A program made the translations under genes and the position numbers. 64,000 nt of DNA from positions 1,550,001-1,614,000 of the forward strand of contig NZ_CP036525.1 in assembly GCF_007741535.1 (NCBI RefSeq). Direction: 5' to 3'. The stretch comes from Rubripirellula lacrimiformis (lineage in GTDB: Bacteria > Planctomycetota > Planctomycetia > Pirellulales > Pirellulaceae). The notes beneath the pieces are model-generated. The model worked only from the letters and a program-made list of their open reading frames with translations. It had not been told where the DNA came from and ran no database searches. Of the stretch, positions 24,851 through 33,301 are shown piece by piece. Numbering within the stretch: position 1 is the first letter of the stretch; each line of letters opens with the position of its first letter.

Positions 24851-26944
24851 ATGAATACCGAACCAATCACTCTACTGCCGCAAACGCCCACCGCCGAAAT
24901 GGATCTTTCGTCGTTGACCGATGGCGATTTGCTGGACGCCTGGATCCGCGACCAGCATGCCGCCGCGCTGACCGAAATCATCCGTCGCTATGGGCGGATG
25001 GTGCTATCGGTTTGTCGCCGCCGCTGTATCTGCGATGCGGACGCCGACGATGCATTCCAGGCGACGTTTCTGTACCTGGCCAAAAATGCCAGTTCCATCC
25101 GTCTGGCCGCGGCACTGCCCGGTTGGCTGCAACGAGTGGCCCAGCGTTCGGCATCGGCCACGCTGCCCTGTCCGTACAAGGTCATCACCCCGATGTCAGG
25201 AACCAGTCAGTCCGACGTGGATCCCCCCAGTCGTGACGAAGATCCGATGGTCAAGCTGTCACGGCGACACGATGCCATCGCCTTGGACGAAGAAATGGCC
25301 GATCTGCCGGCCCGCTATCGTTCGGCATTGGTGCTGCATATCTATCAAGGCAAGTCGCTAGAACAGTCGGCGGCCTTGTTGCAGACCACCGTGGGGGCCG
25401 TGCGAGGATACGTCCAGCGTGGCAAGAAGATGCTAGGCGTGCGGCTTCGTCGACGCGGCATCGTGCCCGCGGTTGCGATCGCTTCGGCCGCCTCGTGGAC
25501 GATTTCAGATGCCGCCCTGGCTGCTGCGTCCGCGCCGTTTGTCGATTTGGATCCATCACAGAAATTGCCGGATTCACCTGTCGACTCGGCGACCCTGGAT
25601 TCTCTTCTCTCGACCTCTCCTCTCGCTAAAGGGTTCACTTCGATGTCCTACGCAATAGCCTCGATCGGCTTGTTAATCGCTGTTTTGATAGGCGGTGCTG
25701 TCCCGCTGATGGGCGATCAGGACGACACTGCCGCAGATGGTTCCACTGTCGTTTCGATTCCTCCCTCCGATACCGGTCAGCAACCGTTGGCCCAGTTTGA
25801 CGCTGCAGCCGTGACGGAAGAATCATCCGGCGGAACCATGGGGGCTGAATCGGCCGGCATGGGCTTTAGCGGTGGAGGTATGGAGATCGGTGGTGGTGAA
25901 AACACGCCGGCTGCTGCACCCACGACTGCACAGGCCGGTGACGGCTACCGCTGGAAGACGCAGTACCAAGTTCCCAAGGCCGAAAGTCGATTGGCGCAGC
26001 GTTGGCGTGATGCGTTGGACAAAGAGGTCACTTTGGATACCGAGACGACATTGGACCAGTTGCCGATGCGGTTGCAGGAACAAACCGGACTGCCCGTCCG
26101 GCTTGACCGCCGCGCGATCGCATTCGCAAAGTTGAACGCCGATGAGGTCAAGCTATCGGTCAGCGGCAAGGCGATTCCGCTGCGTTCGATCCTGCGAAAT
26201 GCACTGAACCCGGTGGGCTTGAAAGTGATGGTCGAAGACGACTCGCTAGTGGTCACCGCCGATACCTTAGAACTCGCTCGCCAAGGAATCGGGGTTCATC
26301 AGTGGGTGAACGTCGACAACGAAGCGATGGACAAGACCATGGCGGCACTCGCCAAGAAAGTCAGCGTCAACTTCGTCGAAACTCCGCTAGAAGAGGCCGT
26401 AAAATCGATCAGTGATCAGGTCGGATTGCCGATCATGATCGATCACCGTGCTTTGGATGAGATCGGCCTGACTGGACAAGAGCCGGTGACCTTGGCGGTT
26501 GAAGAACAAACGGCATCCGCCGCCCTGCGTTTGATCCTGGACGATCAGGATTTGACGATCATGGGGACGTCGAGCTACCCGATGATCACGACCGAAGAAA
26601 CTGCTGAGCAACGTTTGCTGTCGCGTGTCTATTGGCTCGAGGGCATCGGCGGATCGGAGGACGACTTTGATACGGTCATCGACCTAGTCCAAACCATCAT
26701 CACGCCGGATACATGGGACCTGCTTGGTGGCCCGTCGACGATGAAAGAATTTGCCGGTACTCGCCCTGCGATTGTTGTCTCGACCACTTATAGGCAGCAT
26801 CAGCAGATCGAAAAGCTGTTGGATGTGTTTCGCGCACACCATCTGGGCCCCAATCCGGTCGCAACTCCCATCCGAGTTCCAGATCCATACCAATCGATGT
26901 CAGGCGGCGGAGGTGGCGGCGGTGGCGGCGGTGGTTTTTTCTAA
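24851..26944 (+). CDS. ECF sigma factor fused through a membrane helix to STN-like domain
   Basis: 697 residues. Residues about 20-90 match sigma-70 region 2 (LTEIIRRYGRMVLSVCRRR, DADDAFQATFLYLAKNA), and residues about 150-200 match region 4 (LPARYRSALVLHIYQGKSLEQ). A Ser/Asp-rich link precedes a hydrophobic helix at about 265-287 (YAIASIGLLIAVLIGGAVPL). The remaining 400 residues are not sigma. They include two copies of a secretin/TonB short-domain-like unit: LDQLPMRLQEQTGLPVRLDR near 400 and PLEEAVKSISDQVGLPIMID near 515. The chain ends in Gly-rich GGGGGGGGGGFF. A sigma factor tethered through the membrane with its own exported sensory domain is inferred. It stands upstream of the cytochrome operon. 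Confidence 0.85.
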   Translation: MNTEPITLLPQTPTAEMDLSSLTDGDLLDAWIRDQHAAALTEIIRRYGRMVLSVCRRRCICDADADDAFQATFLYLAKNASSIRLAAALPGWLQRVAQRSASATLPCPYKVITPMSGTSQSDVDPPSRDEDPMVKLSRRHDAIALDEEMADLPARYRSALVLHIYQGKSLEQSAALLQTTVGAVRGYVQRGKKMLGVRLRRRGIVPAVAIASAASWTISDAALAAASAPFVDLDPSQKLPDSPVDSATLDSLLSTSPLAKGFTSMSYAIASIGLLIAVLIGGAVPLMGDQDDTAADGSTVVSIPPSDTGQQPLAQFDAAAVTEESSGGTMGAESAGMGFSGGGMEIGGGENTPAAAPTTAQAGDGYRWKTQYQVPKAESRLAQRWRDALDKEVTLDTETTLDQLPMRLQEQTGLPVRLDRRAIAFAKLNADEVKLSVSGKAIPLRSILRNALNPVGLKVMVEDDSLVVTADTLELARQGIGVHQWVNVDNEAMDKTMAALAKKVSVNFVETPLEEAVKSISDQVGLPIMIDHRALDEIGLTGQEPVTLAVEEQTASAALRLILDDQDLTIMGTSSYPMITTEETAEQRLLSRVYWLEGIGGSEDDFDTVIDLVQTIITPDTWDLLGGPSTMKEFAGTRPAIVVSTTYRQHQQIEKLLDVFRAHHLGPNPVATPIRVPDPYQSMSGGGGGGGGGGGFF

Positions 26945-27067
26945 GCCGCGTACGCGGACCCTCGACCGATAGATCTTTCGTTATGCTAAGCAGGTCGTCA
27001 GGAACCATTCCTGGCAATCATTCAACTGCACCGCACATGCGGTTGTGACTGCGAACGCCTAGACGAG

Positions 27068-29281
27068 ATGCCAGCGATGTCCAACGCATTCCCATCCCCC
27101 ACGATTCTGATGCTAGGGGTGATGACGGTGCTGTCAACGACGTTTTCAGTCGCTCGCGGTGCGGGGGGCGATCGAGCCCGCAGCGACGGGGATGCCCGAT
27201 ACCTGCACCACATCGACCTGTACGACATCAACAATCGCAAGATCACCAGCGAATCGACCCTGCCCTATTCGCCTCTGAATACCTGTGGTCGTTGCCACGA
27301 TTACCAGTCGATTTCGCACGGTTGGCACTTCAACGCATTCGACGTTTCCGCTCTGCCGGGCCGCGACGGTGAACCGTGGATCTGGACCGACGCCCGCACG
27401 GGGACTCAGCTGCCGCTGACCTATCGCGATTGGTCCCATTCGTTTGACCCACGCGACGTCGGGATTTCGGCCTGGGCGATGACCCATAAATTTGGTGGCC
27501 GACTTCCGGGCGGCGGAGTTGGCGAAGCGGAGCGGCAACTGGCTTCTGCGCAACCGCCCTCCACTGCTGCCGACGACGCAGACGACGCTTCCGCGCAGCC
27601 AACCGATACGGCGGCCACGATCGGTGATCGCTGGGCATTTTCGGGGGCCTTGGAAATTGATTGTCTGGCCTGTCATGCCATGCCCGGCGTGTACGACATC
27701 AGTGCTCGCCGTGCACAAATCGAAGACGAAAACTTTGCGTGGGCACCGACCGCCGCGCTGCGTTTGGGCGAAATAAAAGGATCTGTATCGCGGATCAAAG
27801 ATGGATCGGACCCCGACGACGAAGCCATCCAATCCAAGCTGCCCGTGGTCACCTACGACCCACGCAACTTTGCCATGGACGGGACGGTGTTTGTTGATCT
27901 GGTTCGTCAGCCAACATCCAACGCCTGTTATCAATGCCACAGTCAACGGACGGTGGGGGACGACGGGATCGAGCAACGTTGGATCCATGACGAAGACGTC
28001 CACCTGCGTGCAGGGATGGACTGTGCCGATTGTCACCGCAACGGAATCGACCACGACATCAGCCGCGGATTCGTGGGCCAAGATCACTCGCAGCCCTGGG
28101 CAATCCAGACGCTGTCCTGCCAAGGCTGTCACTTGGGGGCCCCGGAATCCGAACTGGAATCGAAATCCGAACTGGATTCGGACTTCGCTGGCACGGCGTT
28201 GATGCGATCCGGGCGACTGGGGGCACCGAAACCGTTGCACGAAGGGTTGCCACCGATTCACTTCGAAAAACTCGCCTGCACAGCCTGTCACAGTGGACCG
28301 GCGACGCGTGAAGAAGCCGTTCGGATGATGACCTCGCTGGCTCACGGGCTGGGTGAAAAAGGACATCGCACGGGAAGCGAACTGCCAGCCATCGTCGGCA
28401 ACGTGTTCACTCGCCGGGATGACGGGCGAGTCTATCCGCACAAAGCGATGTGGCCTGCCTACTGGGGAACCCTGCAGGAAGACCAGTCGATCGTGCCGCT
28501 GAATCCCGAAGATGTCTATCAATGGACTCGCAAGTCGCTGCGTGTGCGAAGCGACTTTGTCGAAGAAATCCTGCAGCCCAAGTTAAAGTCGTCTGAGTTG
28601 ACCGAGTTGTTGGGCGCCGATCGAGCGAAGGTAAAGCCCGATCAGTGGGACGAGGACGAACAAGCCAAGGTGCAGCAGCGGCAGGCCGAATTGGGGGAAG
28701 CCGAGTTTCAAGAGAAGGTTGCCACGGCCTTGATGGCCATCGAGTCCGAGCTAAGCGAAAAGCCCGCCGCGGCCGAATCCGGCCCTGTCACGGTCGTCTA
28801 CGTTTCCAGCGGCCGTGTCTACGCTCTGGAATCCGAGGCAGCTGAAAAGGGATCGGATGATGCGGATGATGCGGCTGATGAGAAGGGCCCACCGAAGCTG
28901 CGCCAGTTGGATGATGTCGATGACGCATCGACGGGAATGGTTGCTTGGCCGATGGCTCACAACGTGCGGCCAGCCGGTTGGTCCTTGGGGACCCAGGGCT
29001 GTACCGAATGTCATTCCGACGGCGGGATGATTTTTGCTTCGACCGTCACCGCAATCGGCCCCGTCGCCGGTGACGGGACCAAGATCACGATGGCGTCGCT
29101 GCAAGGAGTGGATCCGGTGCAACGGCAAGCTTGGAACCAAATGTTCGGTGGTCGCAAGACGTTCAAGTACTTCGTTGCCGGGTCGTTGGCGACCCTGTTG
29201 GCCGTCATCATCGTCGGGCTGGGGATGCTTGGCAGTCGTTTGTTCTATCGGCAACCCACCAGCGGAGGACCCCAGGCATGA
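27068..29281 (+). CDS. Seven-haem c-type cytochrome, exported and C-terminally membrane anchored
   Basis: 737 residues; ATG 27068, with ATG 27077 as alternative. A signal peptide (LMLGVMTVLSTTFSVARG) precedes seven CxxCH motifs at about residues 73, 199, 287, 319, 351, 404 and 645. A hydrophobic helix YFVAGSLATLLAVIIVGLGM lies near residue 700 and a short tail follows. An acidic Asp/Glu-rich insert occurs around 590-620. It should carry electrons in the periplasm, held to the membrane at its C-terminus. The terminal electron donor or acceptor is not known. It overlaps the small membrane gene by 4 bases, so that protein is its probable partner. Confidence 0.88.
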   Translation: MPAMSNAFPSPTILMLGVMTVLSTTFSVARGAGGDRARSDGDARYLHHIDLYDINNRKITSESTLPYSPLNTCGRCHDYQSISHGWHFNAFDVSALPGRDGEPWIWTDARTGTQLPLTYRDWSHSFDPRDVGISAWAMTHKFGGRLPGGGVGEAERQLASAQPPSTAADDADDASAQPTDTAATIGDRWAFSGALEIDCLACHAMPGVYDISARRAQIEDENFAWAPTAALRLGEIKGSVSRIKDGSDPDDEAIQSKLPVVTYDPRNFAMDGTVFVDLVRQPTSNACYQCHSQRTVGDDGIEQRWIHDEDVHLRAGMDCADCHRNGIDHDISRGFVGQDHSQPWAIQTLSCQGCHLGAPESELESKSELDSDFAGTALMRSGRLGAPKPLHEGLPPIHFEKLACTACHSGPATREEAVRMMTSLAHGLGEKGHRTGSELPAIVGNVFTRRDDGRVYPHKAMWPAYWGTLQEDQSIVPLNPEDVYQWTRKSLRVRSDFVEEILQPKLKSSELTELLGADRAKVKPDQWDEDEQAKVQQRQAELGEAEFQEKVATALMAIESELSEKPAAAESGPVTVVYVSSGRVYALESEAAEKGSDDADDAADEKGPPKLRQLDDVDDASTGMVAWPMAHNVRPAGWSLGTQGCTECHSDGGMIFASTVTAIGPVAGDGTKITMASLQGVDPVQRQAWNQMFGGRKTFKYFVAGSLATLLAVIIVGLGMLGSRLFYRQPTSGGPQA

Positions 29282-29688
29282 TGCTGTTACTGAATCGAAT
29301 TTTGGCTTTGGCTCTATTGGTGATCGTCGTCGTGCTGACCCTGACGGCGCTGCCATCACTGGGCGGGCATCCGTTGGGCGCAGAAGTGTTGCTGGCGCAC
29401 ATGGCGGCCAGCGGCGCGATGGTGTTCGTCTTGCCCGCCTATGCCGTGGTGGGATTGATCGGCATGGCCCAGCACCCATCGTCCAATCGACTGCGGTCCT
29501 TTGGTTTTTGGGGGTTGGTCGTCACCGGCCTGTTGACCATCGCGACCGTGTTTGTCTGCATGTTGCCATTCCCATCGACCGACCAAATGCACCAGTTGAT
29601 CTTCTGGCACTCATTGGCCGGCTATTCGATGGCCGTGGTAGCAGTCGTCTGGGTAACCGGCTGGTTCACCAAAACCCGTACGGTTTAA
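29278..29688 (+). CDS. Small four-helix membrane protein, cytochrome partner
   Basis: 136 residues; ATG 29278 overlaps the TGA of the cytochrome gene (ATGATG). Four hydrophobic helices can be seen: LALALLVIVVVLTLTAL, AASGAMVFVLPAYAVVGLI, GFWGLVVTGLLTIATVFVC and SLAGYSMAVVAVVWVTG. His residues in LLAHMA and MHQLIFWHSLAG lie at helix ends and might ligate b-type haem, linking the multihaem cytochrome to the quinone pool. This is only an inference. No family was recognised. Confidence 0.75.
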   Translation: MMLLLNRILALALLVIVVVLTLTALPSLGGHPLGAEVLLAHMAASGAMVFVLPAYAVVGLIGMAQHPSSNRLRSFGFWGLVVTGLLTIATVFVCMLPFPSTDQMHQLIFWHSLAGYSMAVVAVVWVTGWFTKTRTV

Positions 29689-30033
29689 ATGTGCGAAACG
29701 GACGCGTCGTACCCGTGATTCGCTGGACGTTCGGCCAATGCCGCCTACTTTGTCACCGTGACAGGTAGTTGGCTCGATCAGTTGATCGCTTGTTCAAGTT
29801 TGATTTTTCCAGCCACGTAGTGGCGACAGCCTTTTGCCGGCGGCCCCCGGCCCCCGGTGTCTGCAGACACTGGTCTTTTTCCCTGCCTAGATCGCCGCCA
29901 ACGGCGGCGATCTAGGCAGGGGAAAAAGGATGCGTTTCTATCGAGTGGCTCCGGTGGCCACCGGCAAAAGGCTGTCGCTGCTTCGCAGCTAGGGATCCGG
30001 CGTTGGCCCGTGTGCTCACGTGCCGCGGCTCAC
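29689..30033. other. Intergenic region without genes between convergent genes
   Basis: Only the nested palindromes and a degenerate family A repeat (about 30004-30037, inverted) are seen. Short open frames on both strands lack support. Confidence 0.5.
29823..29978. repeat. Nested palindromes with an 18-bp perfect inverted repeat
   Basis: Outer arms GCGACAGCCTTTTGCCGG (29823-29840) and its exact complement (29961-29978) bracket three further palindromes. These are GTGTCTGCAGACAC (29857-29870), a hairpin of 24 paired bases with an AAC loop (29876-29927; one bulged G), and CCGGTGGCCACCGG (29951-29964). The central hairpin starts with T5 and ends with A5, so it could terminate from either strand. 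Confidence 0.85.
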
Positions 30034-31026
30034 TCAATCAACAACCCGCTGATGCATCGACGTCAGCCGCGACCTTTGCTGCACGATCGCGTTCAAAAAG
30101 ACGCGGCGGATCGCATCGTAGCCGCGGTCGTTTGGGTCTTCGATATTGCTATAGAACCAATAATGCGGGTCGTCGGCGTCGTAGTTCGATCGCCAGAATT
30201 GGCGACAGTGGGATCCGTGTCCCAGGAATGTCTGGTGCAGCCCAACGACGTGAACATGATCGTGTCGGTCGGCAACTTCGCGAATGACATCGTTGTACTT
30301 GGCATGGATGTCCAATCCGTCCGGCCATGGCGGCAAGAAAATGCTGGGGGCATCACCGACGCCATCGGTCGGGTCATAGATATCAGCCAGAAAGATCTCG
30401 CATCCGGCCGGAAACTTTTCGGTGATACCAACCATCATCGTTTCCAGCCGTGTGCGGAAACTTTTGATCCAAGACTCGGCCTGCTCGGTTGTCGCCCCGT
30501 ACATGGCACCTTCCGCAGGCGGCCGGCGACCATAGCTGTGGATCAGGTCATTGCCACCGGTGGTCATCACGACCAATCCGAAAGTGTCGCCGGAGTGTGT
30601 GGGCAATTGGTTGGCGATCACGTCGGCGTGGTCCAGAGATGTGGATCCCGAGACGGCAAAGTTTTCAGCACTCAGGTTAGGCAGGACTGACGACAACGAT
30701 TTGCCGACCATGTCCTGATATTCGTCCGGCGGATTGGTACGCAGCCGCTGAAAGAACGTGTGGCTGGTGTTCTTAGCGCCCAGGCCTCTTGTGATGCTGT
30801 CGCCAATCCCGACCAGTTTTATCGAACGCTCGGTCCACGGGGCATCGAATTCAGCGGCATCGACGCTGGGGCCGGCCGGGCCCGAGCCGATCGGGCGACG
30901 AAAGGTCAGTTCGATATAGACCGGCACGCCGACGATGAACATCACGCCGGCTAGCAGCATCAGTCGCCGACGCAGACTCGGTCGGGGTTTCTTGACTGTC
31001 GGTGCATCGGATTCTAAATCAGGCAT
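30034..31026 (-). CDS. SGNH/GDSL-family hydrolase, membrane anchored
   Basis: 330 residues from ATG 31026; a TTG at 31059 would add 11. An N-terminal helix MLLAGVMFIVGVPVYIEL (about 23-40) anchors it outside the cytoplasm. The SGNH blocks are GIGDSITRG (Ser at about 77), TTGGNDLIHSYG (about 155) and near the end DDPHYWFY with IEDPNDRGYDAI. The normal DxxH catalytic pair might be the DDPH, while the usual DxxHPND position reads NIEDPND. The catalytic assignment needs modelling. Esterase or acetylhydrolase activity is inferred from the family only. Confidence 0.8.
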   Translation of the reverse strand: MPDLESDAPTVKKPRPSLRRRLMLLAGVMFIVGVPVYIELTFRRPIGSGPAGPSVDAAEFDAPWTERSIKLVGIGDSITRGLGAKNTSHTFFQRLRTNPPDEYQDMVGKSLSSVLPNLSAENFAVSGSTSLDHADVIANQLPTHSGDTFGLVVMTTGGNDLIHSYGRRPPAEGAMYGATTEQAESWIKSFRTRLETMMVGITEKFPAGCEIFLADIYDPTDGVGDAPSIFLPPWPDGLDIHAKYNDVIREVADRHDHVHVVGLHQTFLGHGSHCRQFWRSNYDADDPHYWFYSNIEDPNDRGYDAIRRVFLNAIVQQRSRLTSMHQRVVD

Positions 31027-31143
31027 CACGCTGGCCAACAAACGGGGCAATCGAAACAAAGTGCCGTACGGATCGTCGACGTCCAGTTTAGCCCAGACGG
31101 CGGTGGGTTTCCGTCAGACCGACCGAGTACAAAGAGACCGCTG

Positions 31144-31216
31144 CGTTTTAGCGAAACCCTGTTCGATGCAATCGACGTCGCCAGATGCCGCGTGTTCGTT
31201 CACGCTCGCTAAAACG
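31144..31216. repeat. Inverted repeat between minus-strand genes
   Basis: CGTTTTAGCGA (31144-31154) and its exact complement (31206-31216). The loop is about 51 bases. The right arm overlaps the stop of the glycosyltransferase gene. Confidence 0.5.
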
Positions 31217-32936
31217 AAAGGGGAACAGTGATTCCGGACGCGTCGCCTAGGGCGCCGAAGGACCGGGGCGAGAATCGTGTGGAACGATACCGCATCAAAC
31301 GTCGGCGCACTTCGGCGTGCGATTCATGATTGGCGATGCTGCCGAAACCCGAATCGCTGTGCTGGGTTGCTGATTCGCGGTGGCAGCGGTACCGGACCAG
31401 AACTTCGTTGGAAACGATGATCGACGCACCGCCGTAGTGGGCGCGCAATTGAAAATCCGTATCGACGCCAGTTCGATTCCGTTTCCCTTCGCCAAAATCA
31501 CCGTAACCGCCCAGTCGACGAAACGCCTCGGTGCGGACCACCAGCGTTGGGTTCTCTAGAAAGTAACCGCTGGCATCGTGGCGAGGATATCGCGATGTGC
31601 GCAGGTAGCGTGTTCGGCCTTTCGAATCGGTGTTGGTCTTGTTCGATGCGCCGATGACGATCGTAGGGTCGCCAAACAGTTCGGTGGCGGATCCGACCAT
31701 GTCGGCTTGCGCCAAAGTCAGCAGTCGACAGCTTTTCGCAATTCGCTCGGGCAGACTGATGTCGTCGGCATCCTGAACGGCGATGAATTCGGCGTCGGAG
31801 TTTGCGGCGATGTTATTGAACGTCGCAAAGGGGCCGAGGTTACGAGAGTTTCGATAGAACCGGATGTTGGGATAGTCGCTGAGGCTGCGAAAGAAATCGT
31901 TCGTTGATCCTTGGCTATCGTCATCGACCAGATGGATGGTGATTTCGGCACCAGTTTGACGCAGCAGGCCAACCACCGATTCAGTGACATAGTCCAGCGA
32001 ATCACGAAACGGCAGCACGACGTCGCAGCGATGACGAGGCTGCAGCTGGGGAACCGCATTGCGATGGATGGTGGCAAGTTGGGGGCCATCGCTGTCGCGA
32101 AGTCCCAAACTGGTCCGGTCCGTACTCTTTTCGCCCGGATCCATCACTCGATCCTCGGCCGAAAATCGAGCGATCAGTTCCAGGTCGGCGCGAGGGTGGT
32201 AGCGGTCCAGCCCGCCGCTTTCCAACAGCGAGAATCTGCGGACGACCACGCAGCATTCGTCTTCGGTCGTTTCCGTCAGCAGTTCGCCGCCATGTTCCTG
32301 CATCCGCGAAATGAGTGCCGTCAAATCGCGTGGGTAGCGGCCGGTCAGGGTATCCGCAAAGGCGACGTAGTTGCACTTCAACGAAGGCAGCAGCTGGTCG
32401 ATCTGTTGCCAGGGCGCGGCGGAGGTTTCGGCCGGATGCTGTTTCACCCGCCAATGATGATCGAAGTCAGAGAGCCGATCGAGCGTGGCGCTCGGGCCCA
32501 CCAAGTGGATCCAAGACTGCACGTCGGATTGATCGAGGATGCCGTGGACCGTGGCTGCGATGTCAGCATTCGAATCTTGCTGGCTGCAGACTAGGATGAC
32601 GTCGCAGGTCATCGTCGTTGGGACAACGCGGTCGAAGCCTTCGTTTTCGATTGCCTTGGCGGCCCAGTGCTTTAGCAGTCCCGCCGGTTGGTTGGTTTCG
32701 GCGGTTGGGAAGTCGATTTCGCATGCGGATAGGACAAGCGAAGCGATGACCGGGTTGGACTCGGGGGCAGAAAGTGGTGACCGACGGACGCAGATCTCAC
32801 AGGCGGATTGATCCACCTGGCATGCAGCCGCCGATGCACCGGTCAACCGGCGAACGAAGTCGCAGGTCGCTGATTCCGATTGCCCGTGTCGACGAACGTC
32901 GATTCGAAACGGGCATCTTTCGACGGCATTGTTCAA
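31209..32936 (-). CDS. Glycosyltransferase family 2 with N-terminal Cys motif
   Basis: 575 residues from TTG 32936, which overlaps the stop of the small gene upstream (TTGA). The N-terminal 70 residues carry CPFR (Cys8), Cys25, VDQSACEIC (Cys46, Cys49) and NPVIAS. The same order occurs in the glycosyltransferase at 44818. The C-terminal half has a GT2/GT-A start CDVVLPFRDSLDYVTESVVG, HLVDDDSQGSTND, and QDADDISLPERI (the DxD-like metal site, about 375). Then come RRLGGYGDFG and a later GVDTDFQLRAHYGG. The middle contains a possible separate domain. Probably attaches sugars to surface material, inferred. Confidence 0.85.
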   Translation of the reverse strand: MNNAVERCPFRIDVRRHGQSESATCDFVRRLTGASAAACQVDQSACEICVRRSPLSAPESNPVIASLVLSACEIDFPTAETNQPAGLLKHWAAKAIENEGFDRVVPTTMTCDVILVCSQQDSNADIAATVHGILDQSDVQSWIHLVGPSATLDRLSDFDHHWRVKQHPAETSAAPWQQIDQLLPSLKCNYVAFADTLTGRYPRDLTALISRMQEHGGELLTETTEDECCVVVRRFSLLESGGLDRYHPRADLELIARFSAEDRVMDPGEKSTDRTSLGLRDSDGPQLATIHRNAVPQLQPRHRCDVVLPFRDSLDYVTESVVGLLRQTGAEITIHLVDDDSQGSTNDFFRSLSDYPNIRFYRNSRNLGPFATFNNIAANSDAEFIAVQDADDISLPERIAKSCRLLTLAQADMVGSATELFGDPTIVIGASNKTNTDSKGRTRYLRTSRYPRHDASGYFLENPTLVVRTEAFRRLGGYGDFGEGKRNRTGVDTDFQLRAHYGGASIIVSNEVLVRYRCHRESATQHSDSGFGSIANHESHAEVRRRLMRYRSTRFSPRSFGALGDASGITVPLSF

Positions 32937-33145
32937 GCCAGGGCCGGTTCAACACACGGGGTGGCGCGTAGTTGGCCTTTGAACTTTCCAGCGACGCTAG
33001 GACACTCTCCCGCGACCCCGCCATTTTCTGCACGCAAAAACTTCAGTTCCCAACCACTGCCATCGTATTCCCAGATCGCAGTCCCCATTGGGGCGGCGCG
33101 ATTTCCGCTACTGCCCAGAATGATCTCTCGGTTTGTATCCCACAT
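32933..33145 (-). CDS. Short conserved protein of unknown function
   Basis: 70 residues, ATG 33145. The stop TGA overlaps the TTG start of the glycosyltransferase, which favours a coupled gene. The sequence has a regular composition, with GTAIWEYDGSGWELKFLRAE followed by PSVAGKFKGQLRAT. It reads as a short beta-rich domain with several Trp, a pattern known to me from small planctomycete proteins. No clear ribosome binding site. Confidence 0.6.
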   Translation of the reverse strand: MWDTNREIILGSSGNRAAPMGTAIWEYDGSGWELKFLRAENGGVAGECPSVAGKFKGQLRATPCVEPALA

Positions 33146-33301
33146 CGGTCGGCCTCGTTGAATGAAATGAAAATCGTGTCATGGCCCCTGCTTGGGTGAT
33201 GGTACGCTGGCCGGATGGGCGGTGCAACGTTCATGACAGAGCTTCTGCGAATATCAGCCACGGTTTTTTGTCGTGGCGACCACACAACCGATCGGCCGTG
33301 T

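Noticed and set aside
27146-28522. 458-codon frame opposite the cytochrome gene
   Set aside because: No domain; the CxxCH pattern on the plus strand fixes the coding strand.
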